The position numbers and the translations under genes are program-made. A DNA stretch of 21,887 nucleotides from Deltaproteobacteria bacterium (GTDB lineage: Bacteria; Desulfobacterota; Desulfarculia; Adiutricales; Adiutricaceae): contig JAIRNQ010000275.1 of NCBI GenBank assembly GCA_031257955.1, positions 1 to 21,887 on the forward strand, read 5' to 3'. Below the pieces are notes generated by a model. That model had not been told where the DNA came from and ran no database searches. It was given only the letters and a program-made list of their open reading frames with translations. Of the stretch, positions 21,597-21,887 are shown piece by piece; the stretch's first letter is position 1; every line of letters starts with the position of its first letter.

Positions 21597-21887
21597 TCAC
21601 TCGGCTTGGGGCGGTACCTCAACTGGCTCTTCCTTGATCCCGCTGATGGACTCGGAGACCCGTTCGGCCAGGATACCGTAGGCACCTTTGAGCTTCTCCT
21701 CAATACTGTCGGCCACTTCGGGGTTTTCTATGAGGAAGCGACGGGAGTTTTCCTTGCCGTTGCCGAGCCTCTCGCCGTTATAGGCGAACCAAGCACCGTT
21801 TTTTTCGACGATGTCCATGACCACGCCCAGGTCGATCAGCTCGCTCTCCCGGGAAATGCCCCGGCCATACAAGATCTCGAAGGTGGC
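21597..21887 (-). CDS. recA: RecA recombinase, C-terminal 96 residues (5' end outside window)
   Basis: The frame is open at the window edge and reads ATFEILYGRGISRESELIDL, then VEKNGAWFAYNGERLGNGKEN, then FLIENPEVADSIEEKLK, the standard end of bacterial RecA: the final part of the ATPase core followed by the C-terminal domain that binds duplex DNA. It ends with an acidic tail (EEPVEVPPQAE), usual for the regulatory C-terminus. RecA forms filaments on single-stranded DNA for homologous recombination and triggers LexA cleavage. The gene is closed by its own terminator at 21470–21510. The catalytic P-loop is outside the window, so only the C-terminus can be judged; it looks intact. Confidence 0.95.
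   Translation of the reverse strand, partial: ATFEILYGRGISRESELIDLGVVMDIVEKNGAWFAYNGERLGNGKENSRRFLIENPEVADSIEEKLKGAYGILAERVSESISGIKEEPVEVPPQAE

Overview
The window looks like chromosomal DNA of a GC-rich anaerobic bacterium, most likely of deltaproteobacterial (Desulfobacterota) type. That placement is an inference. It rests on a recA–alaS neighbourhood, a folD/fchA pair typical of organisms that run one-carbon units through folate, a very large BvgS-type hybrid sensor kinase, and an AAA-ATPase/PD-(D/E)XK gene of a kind often expanded in gut anaerobes. Coding DNA is GC-rich. Several spacers are strikingly AT-rich or filled with short tandem repeats. Gene density is low, and a 2.3-kb gap has no convincing gene.

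Region 1 (1–3720): an AAA-ATPase-like gene on the minus strand is cut in two by an intact IS1634-type insertion sequence (477–2666) with 17-bp perfect terminal inverted repeats and a CTAG target duplication. Removing the element and one CTAG joins the two gene parts exactly in frame. The 5' part also carries a separate frameshift near 3300–3320, so the gene is broken twice.

Region 2 (4042–5758): minus-strand folD and fchA, closed by a strong terminator. They convert methylene-THF to methenyl-THF and on to 10-formyl-THF. FolD has Glu at the position of the conserved Gln needed for cyclohydrolase activity, which suggests a division of labour with FchA.

Region 3 (5759–10425): a degenerate 32-bp tandem array, then three plus-strand genes. 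These are a phosphodiester-glycosidase lipoprotein with low-complexity inserts, a nucleosidase/phosphorylase-family protein behind a hairpin-rich leader, and a macro-domain protein with a C-terminal helical regulator-like domain. The last two stand alone, each behind an AT-rich spacer.

Region 4 (10426–12769): no supported gene. It holds imperfect 54-bp direct repeats, a GC-rich block with 149- and 72-bp periodicity, a 14-bp-stem hairpin, a 10-bp tandem repeat just upstream of the next gene, and an abrupt change from C-rich to G-rich plus strand near 11.1 kb.

Region 5 (12770–21887): a hybrid histidine kinase (two predicted periplasmic solute-binding-like domains, PAS-like region, kinase, degenerate receiver, intact receiver) on the plus strand converges on minus-strand purD, alaS and the 3' end of recA. 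A hairpin terminator separates the kinase from purD. A 23-bp minisatellite and the recA terminator lie between recA and alaS.
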